The notes: generated from the letters alone by a model not told the origin. A stretch of DNA of 64,000 nucleotides from Romanomermis culicivorax (GCA_963922205.1 CAWUHX010000173.1:434001-498000); one strand, 5' to 3'; counted from the stretch's first letter, positions 1 to 10,550 are shown. Made by a program: numbers and translations.

Positions 1-1653
1 GGCTCTAGAGAGGGGGGCATGAAATTTGGGGGCCAAGTAAAGGTTGACGCTATCGCGCCACCTATGATTTATTCTAAAATGATAGGTGCAGCGGTACCCC
101 GAAAGTAGGTTTCAGCGCCGGAAAACTATAGTTTATATTTATTGAAATGGTAGATGCAGTGAAACGTTAAAAGTAAGTTCAGCTAAGAACGAAATATTAA
201 GTTTATTACTGTAGTGCAAAAACTTCTCGTTCAGCAGCGACAAGCAACCCGACTGATAATTTTTCCCAACAAATTAGACAAATGTGGTTAGATGTTAAGA
301 CACGATTTCTGGTACGATTCAACTTTCTTGTGATAAATAAAAAGATTAACCCCACATGTAAATCACGTAATTGGTGTAACCGGATGCGTTAGGAACGAAA
401 ATGATATTAATTTCGTCTGAAAGTCAAAGCTCTCATTGCCACAGTAAGACAAAAACTGAAAATTTTCGATTTTTGACAAACACATATTTCAACTCTTGAT
501 GGTTTATAGTTTGTTTTCCTCGAAATGCTTCCAAAAAAAGCAAGTACTGCTAAACCATCCGTCATCTAAGACTGAAAATTTGTGAGCTTTTGCAATCAAC
601 CTTTAAAAATTTTTTAATGAAAAATCTATATTTGAACGCTTTGTGCGCGCGATTTTGACAACATAGTTAATTTTTGTTCTTTTTCAATTTAGAAGCATTT
701 AATGAAGAATAAACTATAGGTGTGTCAGACATGTGTCTGTAAATTTACCCTGTATTGTGTGAACGAATGTGACAATTTATTGCAGGATTTAGTAGTGAAA
801 AGTGCGTATTAAGGGTACAACGGTGTTCGAAGCATCAAATTTTTAAATCAATTAATTGCAATTTTTTAACAAAAGCCATCATGTCTGCTGCTTAAGGCTC
901 AGAAGCAGCTAAAATTTCCCTATGCAATAAACAATTTACGATATTGTCTACCTGCTGACAAAATTGAATTTTCTGACAATTGCAACCTCAATAGTGGGAG
1001 AATCACAACTTTATAAAATTCAAAAATGAGGCATTTGAACAAGTTTCGTATGCTGAATATCAAGATAATTCTTATCTCGCATAAAAATAGAATTCGCGTA
1101 ACTACAGTAACCCAAAGTTGGGAATGCTCGCATTTTTTAGTTTTTTGTCTATTTACAAGACTTGAAATGGATCGGTCCAGGGATAAAGGAACTTTAAGGT
1201 TAAGCATTCATTAGATGCGGAATAAAATGCTCTATAATTTGGTTTAAAAATGTTTTCCCTGTTTTCATTTTACACTTTGCAGGATCGAAAATTAGACCTT
1301 TTTTCATCATCGATAACAATAATTCGCTTACTAGTTTTTCCGTATGGAGCCTACTTCCGTATAATCGCCGCATAAATGATTTCAAAATGAATGAAGTACG
1401 GGAGTCAGGCGAACAAATATAAAACTAAATATTACGGCCAACTATCATTTCAAAGTAAAAGAGTCTCGAAAACGTCTAGTCGTCTGCTCACTTGTTTCCG
1501 TGCGAATCAAGCAAAACATTACACTCATTATTTCGAGACCCGAATTATGTCATGATGAATTTATTCTTTATTACTGTAAACATACTGTTTTACATTTGAT
1601 TCTAATACGTTGCTCATTTCTCGTGTAGATTTTCGCCTTTATCACGATCCACC
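1..1653. other. upstream intergenic / 5' region
   Basis: No coding exon could be supported here. The only structured item is a terminal-inverted-repeat element at 505-718. The last part, from a possible splice acceptor ending at 1628, is probably 5' untranslated sequence of the small membrane-protein gene. The rest looks like unremarkable AT-rich DNA. Confidence 0.5.
505..718. mobile_element. TIR element, TATAGT family, copy 1
   Basis: The left end reads TATAGTTTGTTTTCCTCGAA and the right end is its approximate inverse, finishing AATAAACTATA, giving imperfect inverted repeats of about 30 bp. A second copy with the same ends lies at 42987-43235, and both share interior phrases such as AGCAAGTA and TTGTGAGC. 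Each end has TA next to TAGT, compatible with a Tc1/mariner-type TA target, but no longer duplication is visible. There is no coding capacity, so this is a MITE-like non-autonomous copy. Confidence 0.6.
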
Positions 1654-2429
1654 ATGCAGTGGCCATTGAAGGTAAGTAGAAGTTTCTTCGCTGCATCAAC
1701 ATTAAGCCATTACTGTGACCATACACGCACGTGGGGGTGTTTGGGGGGTTTTGACCCCCAGCAGACTTTGATTGACCCCAAGCAGGTTCTTGCTGACCCC
1801 CCGCAGATTTGACTCCACCAGCAATGATCAAAAAGACGATGAAGGAAAATGAACCAGAGAGAAGAAAAAGTCGTCATAAAAATGGGAATTATGCTGTAGT
1901 TGAATAACTTTTCTAAACAAAGCATACTTGATTCCAAGAAAGTAACATAAAAAACTCTAAAAAGTGCAGTCTATTCACATATTTGACTAATATAAGTTGA
2001 AGAATATGCTGCTTGGATGTTAGAAGACCTGTCTAAGACCTTTTTTCCCTAATCAAGAACGGAAAAAATTTTGTACCCCTGTCCTGGCTGACCCCCAGCA
2101 GAATTTCTATTCTGTGCATGTATGACTGTGACTAATTTTTTCAGCGTTCGATCATATTATGTACGTCGCTTATCATTTTTGTTCATTCTCAACGTAATAC
2201 GACGGAAGAGTTTTCAGAATTCGATTCTCATCCGACATCGTCTATTTTTCTTCGAAAATATCCCTACGATTGGCCCTATTTGATCCCACTTATTTTCGCT
2301 TGTACTGTGATGCCGACAATTTTGGCCGCCGGCTTGATGCGCAGGCGAATTTTATTGAAACGTTTGATCGCGTTTGAAGATAAACACGATAAATGTCCGT
2401 TAATCAGTTCGGCGTCCGTGTTGCCGTGA
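1654..2429 (+). CDS. small single-pass membrane protein with signal peptide (two exons, 100 aa)
   Basis: Exon 1 is 1654-1671 (donor GTAAGT) and exon 2 is 2145-2429 (acceptor TTTTTTCAG, stop TGA at 2427). The join is phase 0 and gives 100 residues. The ATG sits in ACCATG, a good eukaryotic start context. Residues 1-22 look like a signal peptide (basic LKR, then a hydrophobic stretch ending VHSQ). There is an N-glycosylation sequon NTT at 24-26, one hydrophobic membrane segment at about 51-71, then RRR and a basic tail to residue 100. Charge distribution predicts a type I protein with the C-terminus inside. I do not recognise the family. The topology resembles KCNE-type accessory subunits, but no diagnostic motif is seen. 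Third-position GC is higher than the surroundings, as in the other host gene. An acceptor-like AG ends at 1628, so a 5' UTR intron or spliced leader may exist. The intron is almost entirely a transposon (1720-2124). Confidence 0.7.
1720..2124. mobile_element. hAT-type MITE in intron, CATACATGCAC family
   Basis: The ends are CATACACGCAC and GTGCATGTATG, which are inverted repeats of each other. They are flanked by a perfect 8-bp duplication ACTGTGAC at 1712-1719 and 2125-2132. The interior has repeated units of the kind TGACCCCCAGCAGA. An 8-bp duplication is typical of the hAT superfamily. Without the element and one duplication copy, the host intron would be only about 60 bp. Confidence 0.85.
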
Positions 2430-2492
2430 ATTGTGAATTTTTCATATTACGTCGAACTTAAGTCGGTTTAATATATCTTTATCATGTGAACT

Positions 2493-2498
2493 AATAAA
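2493..2498 (+). terminator. polyadenylation signal AATAAA
   Basis: AATAAA lies 64 bases after the stop codon of the small membrane-protein gene, the usual position for a short 3' UTR. A GT-rich stretch does not obviously follow, so cleavage position is inferred only. Confidence 0.5.
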
Positions 2499-2874
2499 AT
2501 TTTTGCCATATTCATGACAGAAATGTCAATAAAACATATTGTGTCCGATTGAGTAACTTTCCATACTAAATGTTATGTTATTGATGTTGAAGTAAAAGAC
2601 GTCCTCCGGCCCCTGAGACGCATTTACTGTAGCCTCCGCCTCCAGGCTGTGCGTGAACCGACTACCGAGGTTTTTTTGCACACAGGAACCAAATTTCGGG
2701 CTGTGCAGTGCAACCAAATTTTTTCCACCAGGTTGCTCAGTGCAACTGAAGCCTGACTGCTCTTTTGATTAGGTTATTGGGTTTTCTGTCCGGAGATGCA
2801 TTTTTTTGCGTTCTAAAATGGAAAAAAGTGAAAATTTTCCGGCGCTTCGCGCCGGGTTTCAATTCAATCTCAAT

Positions 2875-3107
2875 CATACCTGTACTTGGGGGGGGGGGTT
2901 GGGGGGGGACCCCCCCAACTCGGCCAACCCTGTACCCAAAATCATTTCCCCCCCCAACCCCCCCAGTTTGGAAAAAATTAAATAAATTTTCAAAAAAGTG
3001 TAGTTTTTTGGCCTTTTTTGGGAAAAATTTCGACTTTTTCCTACCCCCCCCCCCCAAAAAATTTCGGATTTACCCCCCCCCAACTGGTCGGAGGTCTTAC
3101 AGGTATG
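2875..3107. mobile_element. CATACCTGTA MITE, copy 1
   Basis: It begins CATACCTGTA and ends TACAGGTATG, perfect 10-bp inverted repeats. Flanking 8-mers ATCTCAAT and AATTCAAT match 6/8. The interior has runs of C or G and a shared core around GTTTTTTGGCCTTTTTTGG. It resembles the copies at 3881-4070 and 37430-37658; the latter has a perfect 8-bp duplication. Reading frames through it are proline-rich artefacts of the C runs. Confidence 0.8.
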
Positions 3108-3605
3108 AATTCAATTTATTTATAATTTTATATATTATACTAGTACGCAGTTGGAAAATGTCATTCTAAGTTAGTATTTATAGGTTCCAATTATCAAATT
3201 ATCATGGATAAATGTTTGAACCTACGAATTTGATTGAAAACCAACATTTTTCGGTCATTTTCCCAAAATTTTTTTGCGATCTTCGAACAAATTTTGATTT
3301 TCATGTGATTAAAACATTTTGAGAGTAAGACAATGCTAGAAATTCTTGTCGGTTGAAAGATCCAAATTCTTAGTCGCTTGCCTAGTTTTTGAATTTTAGT
3401 TTGTCTGACTAACAAAATTCATTAAATTCACTGAAAAATCAAATCTTCTGTCTGGGAAATCAAAAGTGGAAAGACTCATTTTCCAGCGTTCTAGAATATT
3501 GGAATTCAGAAAAACAAATTACTTACCGAACAAATTACTCTAGTGTAGTCATATTAATCTTTTCATTTTCGCTCCATAACTCAGAAAATTGGGTTTTAAA
3601 TGCCT

Positions 3606-3665
3606 AAAACCGACGCGGATCGAATGAAATACAGGAAAACCGACGCGGATCGAATGAAATACAGG
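3606..3665. repeat. 30-bp unit repeated twice in tandem
   Basis: Two identical adjacent 30-bp units, each beginning AAAACCGACGCGG and ending AAATACAGG. The identity suggests a recent local duplication inside the hAT-like element at 2659-3806. Confidence 0.95.
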
Positions 3666-3813
3666 AAAACTGATTTGCGATGGTTTTTCCGATTAATTTT
3701 ACGCAAATTTATCGATTTTAGAGTTAGCAACTGAAAATTTATCTGTGCAACCAAAATTTTTCCCCAAGTTGCACATTGTAACCTGGCCCGTGCAAAAAAA
3801 ACCCTGTCGTGAA

Positions 3814-4500
3814 CAGCGTTTTTTTTTGTGTCAAAACATGGTTTTTGGCACAAAAAATTTGGAATGTCACAAGAAATTCAACTTGGCCTACCATGTACCC
3901 AAATTTATCCAACCCCGCTAACCCCCCCAGTTTGGAAAAAATTAAAAAAATTTGCAAAAAAGTGTATGTTTTTTGGCCTTTTTTGGGAAAAATTTCGACT
4001 TTTTTTCTACCTCCCCCCCAAATTTCGGATTTACCCCCCCCCCCAACTGGTCGGAGGTCTTACAGGTATGTATTCAAATAGTATATTTGTATTATCGCAA
4101 CAGATTTTGAGATTGTAAATGAATGTTGAGTGAATAGAAATTGTCAACTTCTCCTTTTCATTCAGTGGGATTCGCAACCGAAATTTTTATTCCTGGTGTT
4201 TGATTCGAACAGAAAAATTGACATTGTTGGCACAATTTTTCAACTCAAAATTTAGGCGACGCGACTTATATACATCCTAAATTTAACCTTTATATCGTTG
4301 TTAGGAAGAAATTCGTAGCCGAAAACTGAAGGAAAATATAAACTCCTTGCCAAATTCTATAAAAATATCTGACCTCTCCTCAGAGCATTCGATTTCATTC
4401 CGAATCCTTAAACCGTTTTCTTGATCAGTTTTCCTTATCGCACTGACGTGGTTAGATAAAATAGAATAGGCACGATTTCTATGCAAATTAAAGCGGTGAA
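3814..4500. mobile_element. truncated hAT-like element, GTTTTTTGTGCC family
   Basis: The left end CAGCGTTTTTTTTTGTGTC and the following phrase ACATGGTTTTTGGCAC match the left end of the complete copy at 32240-34058. The body around 4290-4490 (AAACCGTTTTCTTGATCAGT, then TGACGTGGTTAG) matches that copy near 33810-33850. The right terminus was not found, so the end is approximate. The copy is interrupted by a MITE fragment at 3881-4070. Confidence 0.55.
3881..4070. mobile_element. CATACCTGTA MITE, copy 2 (5'-truncated)
   Basis: It shares the core and right end (AACTGGTCGGAGGTCTTACA then GGTATG) with the copies at 2875 and 37430, but the left terminal repeat is missing. No target duplication can be assigned. 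Confidence 0.75.
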
Positions 4501-4854
4501 AGTATCAGGTAAAGTGGAGTGACTTTGATCAGAGTATGGCATTTGATAACTATTTGAGATCAGCAGATCATTTTTGTCTACACAGCAAAAAAATAATTCT
4601 TTACAGATGAAGTATAGCTTAGCAAATTTCTATTCTCCGTAAACGAAAATGCTCTGTAATTTTGCTTCAAAATGTTAAATTTTTTCTTACATTAGCTGAC
4701 TGAAATACCTGCTGTTAGACTGTTAATGCTCGAATTATGAAATTTTTAGCTTATTAGGTACGTGAAAACAATACTTCAAACGAACTTTATGACTACTGGA
4801 AATCTTGACAGTAAAGTATATCACTGAACTGCTATACTTCAGTGCAAGCTAAAG

Positions 4855-5031
4855 CAGACTACGCCATAGGGAGGGCTATGAGGGGGTATTACCCCCACCT
4901 ATGGACCTAAATATTGATCACTGGTTGCCTGATTTTGGGGTAAATGACGTGGTTAGTGGACATTTTGCCACACTACCCCCGCAATTTTCTAAATTTACCC
5001 CCACCTGAAAATTTGAGCTTGGGGACGTCTG
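4855..5031 (-). mobile_element. CAGAC MITE family, inverted copy
   Basis: The ends are CAGACTACGCC and GGGGACGTCTG, partial inverted repeats beginning CAGAC. The flanking 8-mers AGCTAAAG (4847-4854) and AGCTAAAC (5032-5039) match 7/8. The interior is the reverse complement of the copies at 25665, 29139 and 38049 (phrases GGGGGTATTACCCCC and GTGGACATTT). It is non-coding and hAT-like by duplication length and CAG end. Confidence 0.85.
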
Positions 5032-5327
5032 AGCTAAACCTTTCTAGAGGTGACCTTCCTGTATTAATGATATTAATCAGAATTAGATTGAACCATAATT
5101 TTTTACTCCTCCTTAACAACGAATCACTCGAGGAAAACCCACCTTTTTTCGGTAAACACATAGTTGTAAATCGACAAATTTAAATTCAATGCCCAACCTA
5201 CAACATGTGCCCAGACTTAGTTTGATCTAGATCATGAGGTACACCCGGAACTAATGCGATTAATATGAAGATGAGACTGTTATTTTGATTTTTTTGTTAA
5301 CATAAACTCTCGGTTGCTATGCGAAAT

Positions 5328-5437
5328 GTTATTCAGCGCCCTGCGCTGCATAAAAAATAACATGCTTAGTTATTCAGCCCCTAGCGCTGTATAAAGAAAA
5401 ATAGCATGCTTGGTTATTCAGCACCGGGTGCTGAATG
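5328..5437. repeat. short tandem repeat with internal palindromes
   Basis: About two and a half copies of a roughly 55-bp unit containing GTTATTCAGC, then an inverted GCGCTG/CAGCGC-type core, then ATAGCATGCTTGGTTATTCA. Each core can form a small hairpin. No coding function is suggested. Confidence 0.7.
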
Positions 5438-5997
5438 AAAAAAATTGGGGGGGATAACATATAACCACTGTTGAATAACCACTGCCTCATTTATCGGAAA
5501 TCAATTATGATCCTACCGCAAAGTGCACTGTACCAAAGGTGTATGCAGGGTAGTATCCTGAAAGGACGAATATAAGTTACAAACCCGGTCCTTAAAATCA
5601 ACAGGGTTTCTGAAAATTTGAATAAACCCCTAATGCACAGGTATGTCTTGTATCCTGATCATCATAACATCGGCAGCAAGGGAATTCGGTGGGAGGTCAT
5701 GCAAATCTCAACTTGATCTCAACCACACATAATCCGTCACAAATACAGATACGCCATTTTTAATAATGATTGAAATAGATCTCAACGATGTCTATCGATT
5801 CATACTCAATTTACTCAATTTGACACCGGAAAAGTTTCTGCTCGACTTGAAAAGTCACTATTTGTTTGATGTCAACCATCTATCCTCCGACATAGGATTT
5901 CATCACTTTGTAGGGTTTATTCGTAGGGGGGATTTATTTTTTATTTGTAGGGTTTACATGCGCATAAGTGGGATTTATTCAGGGATTTACTGTCAAT

Positions 5998-6960
5998 CAA
6001 ATTTGGCCAACCAGTCAAATAATTTTCTTAATGATAGACAATTTGGATTTAGAAAGAAAAAATCTTGTGTTCTTCAGCTTTTCAGTTGTAAAACATTATG
6101 GGATAAAAATTTAGATAAAAAAGTTGCAACAGATTCAATTTATATCGATTTTCAAAAGGCATTTGATACTGTTTCTCATGAAAAACTGGTCGGAAAATTA
6201 GCTTCCTATGGCATATCTGGTTTTTTATTGAAATGGTTACATGGTTTTTTATTTAATAGGACTCAACAAGTAAAAATTGGCAATTGTTTCTCTAATCCAA
6301 TTTGGGTTACTAGTGGGGTTCCTCAGGGTAGTGTATTGGGACCAACATTGTTCTTAATTTTCATAAATGATATATTTGATGATATTAGCAGTGAAATTTA
6401 TTTTTTTGCTGATGATATAAAAATATTCAATGCCACAGAAAATGCTGAAGTAATCTTGTCAAAGTTTATGAATGGTCATGGAAATGGCAATTATCTATTT
6501 CTCTGGAAAATGCTCTGTTCTGCATTTTGGGAGTAATAACCCCAAAGTTGAGTATTATATAAACCATTTTCTGATTCCTACTGTTTCAGAGATGAAGGAT
6601 CTTGGTGTTATGTTCAATGAAAAATTGTCTGCAACTGCCCACTGTAATTATGTGGTTAAAAAAGCATCTAGGGTGGCAAATTTGATCTTAAAATGTTTTC
6701 ACTCTAACTTCAATGAATTAAAAATCAGGGCTTTTAAATCCTATGTTCTCCCTATCCTGGAATATGGTTCACCACTCTGGAATCCTTGTCTGGTTGGGGA
6801 TACTAAATTGATAGAAAAAGTTCAACAAAGGTTTACAAAATGACTTTTTGGTTATAAAGGTTTAAGCTATAAGGAGCGCCTCGACAAATCTGGTCTTGAT
6901 GACCTCGCATTTAGACGTATGTGTATCGACTTATCTTACATGTTCTTAATTTTGAAATTT
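5998..6960 (+). pseudogene. reverse transcriptase fragment, CR1/jockey type
   Basis: The reading starts near 5998 and shows, in order, FGFRKKKSC, YIDFQKAFDTVSHEKL, SGVPQGSVLGPTLFLIFIND and FFADDIKIF. These are the conserved non-LTR reverse transcriptase blocks, and the catalytic ADD is present. A frame change occurs near 6500. The downstream part (DLGVMFNEKLS, then VLPILEYGSPLWNP and VQQRFTK) belongs to the thumb and C-terminal region, and a stop follows at 6841. The sequence from 5766 to 5995 is open in the same frame but does not look like LINE coding. It is dead because of the frameshift and stops and lacks the endonuclease. Confidence 0.85.
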
Positions 6961-7005
6961 AAAGTTATTCCACAGTTATTCCACAAAATTTAAAGTTATT
7001 CCACA

Positions 7006-8573
7006 TATGTAACTTCGTCTTTATTGATTAATGGTTATGAGACGTTCCCTTTTAAAATCAGTCGAGGAATTAGGCAAGGTTGTCCGCTTTTAGCTTTAAT
7101 CTATGTTTTGGCTTCTGAGGCACTTTGTAATTTTATTAGAAGGGATAAGTTAGTTAATGGATTAAAGATTTTAAGCCAATCAGTAAAACTATGCAATTAT
7201 GCTGATGACACAAACTTCTTTGTTGGAGATTTTCAATCTGTACAAAGAATCTTTCAAATATATGAAATGTTCCAAAAGATTAGTGGTGCAACTCTAAAAA
7301 AAGCAAAGACAAAAATTTTACTTTTTGGAAATGCTATAAATATCCAGGTTCCCGATATTTATAAAGAATTTATTGTAGAAAAGATTAAAATTTATGGAAT
7401 CTATTTCGATAAACTAGGCACTAGCAGTCTAGAAAACAATGGTATTTCTCACGAATTTGAGAAAATTAAAACTAAAACTATTCGTTTCAATGTTTCCTAT
7501 TATGCACGAGCAAAAATAATTGATACATATTATCTCTCCAAGTTATGGTATGCATCCATTTTTTGTAAGGTCTCACCAGGTTTCGTAAAAAATATTGAAC
7601 GTTCTTCTGCAAGTTTCATTTGGGCAACATCTAGCCAAAAGGAGTTTTGTTGCAATTAAAACGTTAAAACTACCTGCAGAATTGGGAGGCATAAATCTTA
7701 CTGATGTTCCTGCGAAAATTGAAGCCAATGAGCTCGATGCTTTTACTTAGATACAGAAGGTTGAAAATGACGGACATGCAAATTTTTGAATACTTTTATG
7801 AAAAAGTTAGAAATGCTTCTAAAAGGCGATTGAACACACTTAATGTTCCAGAATTGTACAAAAAATTAGATTAGCAGAAATTAAAACCGGTCTCAGATAC
7901 ACAGATAAAAATGAAGTTATCCTGAATAATCAAGTGATCAGTTTGAATAAAGTAACCACAAAACTGTAAATAAGTTAATACAACAAAGATAATAAATTTA
8001 AATGAAAGTTTATTGGATATGAATAAACTTTTAAGCTTATCGAAGTGCAAATTTTTGGATGGTGGTACAAGAAATCTTCATTTTGCAATTGTACACCGGT
8101 TACTTCTAACTAGATCCAAAATTAATCATATGAATAACTACCAAGATACGAACTGTAAATTTTGTATATCACAAAATGAGTCCTGTAGAGAAGATATTTT
8201 GCACGCAATAGTCTTGCCCAAGATTGACAGATTTTTGGGTAAAGATTGTACAACTGTTGAAAAAAATTTATAAAAATTTCAATGTAGATATACTCAATTT
8301 TGTTTTTGGTTTGAAACTAGATTCTTGTAGCAAGGAACAACTGACTTTTGCTAATATTGTCTTATATATGGCACAAAATTGTATATGGCTGACAAGACAA
8401 CGGTATGAAAAGAATGATAGTTTGGTAGATATTTGGGAGTTGTTTAGGAAAAATATGCAAAAAACTGTGCTTCGACTTTTTGAAATCATGGACCAAAAAG
8501 CTTTTGAGAATTACTTTTTGAAGCATAAGATTGTGAAAATTAGTAAGCTTGATAAACCTGTGATTAACTTCTG
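7006..8573 (+). pseudogene. L1/Tx1-type LINE reverse transcriptase and C-terminal zinc region (inserted fragment)
   Basis: This begins inside RT with GYETFPFKISRGIRQGCPL and continues through NYADDTNFFV, so the catalytic YADD is intact. A C-terminal region follows with FLDGGTRNLHFAIVHRLLL and a Cys-His cluster (CKFC then H), as in zf-RVT tails. Several stops and frame changes break it after 7659. It is clearly related to the element at 43.7-48.8 kb, but the two copies differ throughout, so they are old. It lies within the CR1/jockey-type element, whose C-terminal part resumes at about 8730. Confidence 0.85.
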
Positions 8574-8729
8574 AATTAAGAACCTTATTTTCCTTACCAT
8601 ATATTTTTCAATTCATACAAAATGTGTTTTACTTTTCGTTCGTCAATCATTATTTAAAAATCAGGTCGTGCTTATTTAATTGCGTAACATCGCTTCCGGC
8701 GTAAATTATTTTTTAGGGTCGTCTTAAAG

Positions 8730-9028
8730 TTGATTTTTGTGCATGCTTTATTTTGCTCTTTCAGGATAAAAAGTCGTCGGAAAAAAAAAATTCCACCTGA
8801 TTTATTTTTCACCTTGAGTCCGTTCAATTATCGCGCATCCAACTTATTTAAATTGTATAAATCGAAATATAACTCTAATGGTTCAAAACATGATTTTTGC
8901 TTGCGAAATATTGATGTTTGGAATTCCTTACCCAATGACATCATTTGTTCAAAAAATATGCCCTGTTTTCGGTCTAAATTAAGTCATTTTTTAAAGCTCA
9001 ATTCGCGCGTGCTTTTTTCACCTCCATG
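8730..9028 (+). pseudogene. C-terminal segment of the CR1/jockey-type LINE
   Basis: The reading contains FFTLSPFNYRASNLFKLY and NIDVWNSLPNDIICS, then CFRSKLSHFLK and a stop at 9027. This block is characteristic of the end of ORF2 in CR1, jockey and related LINEs. It completes the RT left at 6960 after removal of the inserted L1/Tx1-type fragment. Confidence 0.8.
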
Positions 9029-9095
9029 AGCTTTTCTGTATTATTCGTATTTACACTTGTACTTTTCGCATTTAATAAATTTCTTCTTCTTCTTC

Positions 9096-10237
9096 AGTTG
9101 TACAATCAGTGCTTGCACAATCAATGCACACGGTCAGGAGTCTCAGGGTACAGAAAGTGACTAAAATTGGTCCTTTAGTAATTTTTTTCCAGAAATCATA
9201 TATTTAGTAATTTTTTTACTTTAAAATGAAATTTTGTTGCCTTTTGTATAAATAATTACTCAACAAAGTTGTTTGCTGACATTAATCATAAACTATGTTT
9301 TAAATTTATCTTTTTTTATAATCTAATCTTTTCGAAATGTTTGTTACATTTTACTTTGCAAATTTTTGGCCTATAGTAAACTTTTGCCAAATTTTCGGCC
9401 TATAGTGAACTTCTGCCAGATTTTTAGGGTAGGATAAATCCATACCCAGTGTGCACGTATGAGTGGTTTCTTTGCAACAACATTTCTCTACTCCATTATT
9501 GACATATCAATATTCACACTGAACCTTAAAAGTGTCAGTCAGTAGAAACAACTGAAGATCATGTTGTTATCCTATAAAAACTACTTCTAAAGAAATTGGG
9601 GAAAAAATTGGTACCGTGCACATGTATGATACCATGCACATGTATATAAAAAAACTGGTACCATGCACATGTATGAGGGTGATCGTAAATTGATTGTATT
9701 TTGCTTGATTCTGCATTCCATCGTGTTACACTTGGAGGAAAAAAGTGTTGGAAGTTTTCGCAAACATACTTGTGATAGTGCATCGAACTGCCGCGGATTC
9801 ATTAACTGGTGCCGACAAGTCAGTCGCCACTGAGACATCACTACCTCCTCATCGGCCATCACGATAGTGAAAAACAGTCGAATGTAACTCAGAAGTTAAA
9901 ATAGAATTCCTCATGTTAGAGCTTTATTATAATAGTGGATAATAAAACATTTTCATTTATGAAAATTTTTGGGCGAAATAATTCTAGATTAATTTTTGGG
10001 CCTTGAAAAAGGCAACGAGTTGAGTGTTCGAGTTTTTATGTTGAAAATTATCTTATGTTATTGCTAAACATCAAATATGTAAGAGCTCAAGTTCATTGTT
10101 TGGACGCTGAACGATAATAGCGCATTTTTGAAATTCTGGCATAAGCACCAAAAAATTTTACTATTTCGAAAATTTTTCAGTTCTAGAGTAAGTGGTTTCC
10201 AACTGAAAATTTTCTGGGAAAACCCTCTATTCTTCAG
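9096..10237. other. non-coding stretch upstream of the first LDB exon
   Basis: No exon could be supported. There is a short array of GTACCATGCACATGTAT units at 9609-9676. The part at 9770-9870 is locally richer in GC and could hold a 5' UTR exon of the LDB gene, but no splice phase links it to the exon at 10238. The promoter of the LDB gene was not identified. Confidence 0.4.
9609..9676. repeat. three copies of a GCACATGTAT motif
   Basis: The motif ACCATGCACATGTAT occurs three times with spacing of about 19 and 30 bases. It resembles the ends of the CATACATGCAC MITE family seen at 1720, 18534 and 19443, so this may be a collapsed or tandem remnant of such an element. Confidence 0.6.
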
Positions 10238-10550
10238 GCAAATATCGCCATAAAGTCTCTTTAATCCTGGATCAGGAAGGAACAGTAGCCTGGCAAATTC
10301 GGCCTGTCGCTGGGTCATACATGCAGCTACCGTTGAGCGGGCCGCAATGTTCCGGCGGCACACCCGGCCCAGGCCCCATTTTTCAGTGCGGTCCGCCGCC
10401 CAACGTTATGGTACAACAAGGACCTATGGGCGGTGTTCTGCTTGCGGGACCGCCACTCAATCAACCACCGCATTTACATCCTGCCATGTCGTTGCCGCCC
10501 GGTCATCCGTCGGCCATGGGCGTCGGCTCAGTGATGGGTGATCCGCTAGG
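10238..10550 (+). CDS. LDB1: LDB exon 1 (first one seen)
   Basis: The acceptor CTATTCTTCAG ends at 10237 and the donor GTGAGA starts at 10551; the exon ends in phase 2. The coding part from ATG 10321 is rich in Pro, Gly and Met (MVQQGPMGGVLLAGPPLNQP) and in GC compared with flanks. An alternative acceptor CATACATGCAG ends at 10326. Whether 10238-10320 is translated or 5' UTR cannot be decided. Confidence 0.75.

Larger units (their letters stand above)
2659..3806. mobile_element. hAT-like element with CAGGGTTTTTTTGCAC-type ends
   Basis: The right end is GTGCAAAAAAAACCCTG and the left end carries the matching GAGGTTTTTTTGCAC a few bases in. The proposed duplication is GCGTGAAC (2651-2658) against TCGTGAAC (3807-3814), 7/8. 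The interior shares the phrase TTCTGTCCGGAGATGCATT and the hairpin CCGGCGCTTCGCGCCGG with copies at 21.1 kb and elsewhere. The left terminus seems to hold a small insertion, so the exact left boundary is uncertain. A smaller MITE (2875-3107) is inserted inside. No transposase is visible. Confidence 0.55.
5995..9095 (+). mobile_element. CR1/jockey-type LINE, 5'-truncated and interrupted
   Basis: A reverse transcriptase with palm motifs occupies about 5998-6960, and the typical C-terminal segment of CR1/jockey elements (FFTLSPFNYR then VWNSLPNDI) follows at 8730-9028. Between the two lies an L1/Tx1-type fragment. The 3' end has AATAAA at 9074 followed by repeated TTC units, as expected for a LINE tail. 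Truncation before the RT is the usual result of incomplete target-primed reverse transcription. Confidence 0.8.

Noticed and set aside
2737-3169. Proline- or glycine-rich open frames on both strands
   Set aside because: They arise from C and G runs of the CATACCTGTA MITE; the same false frames recur in the other two copies.
9770-9870. Possible 5' exon of the LDB gene in a locally GC-rich stretch
   Set aside because: Candidate donors leave a phase that does not fit the exon at 10238 and no start codon or homology is visible; left as an open possibility only.
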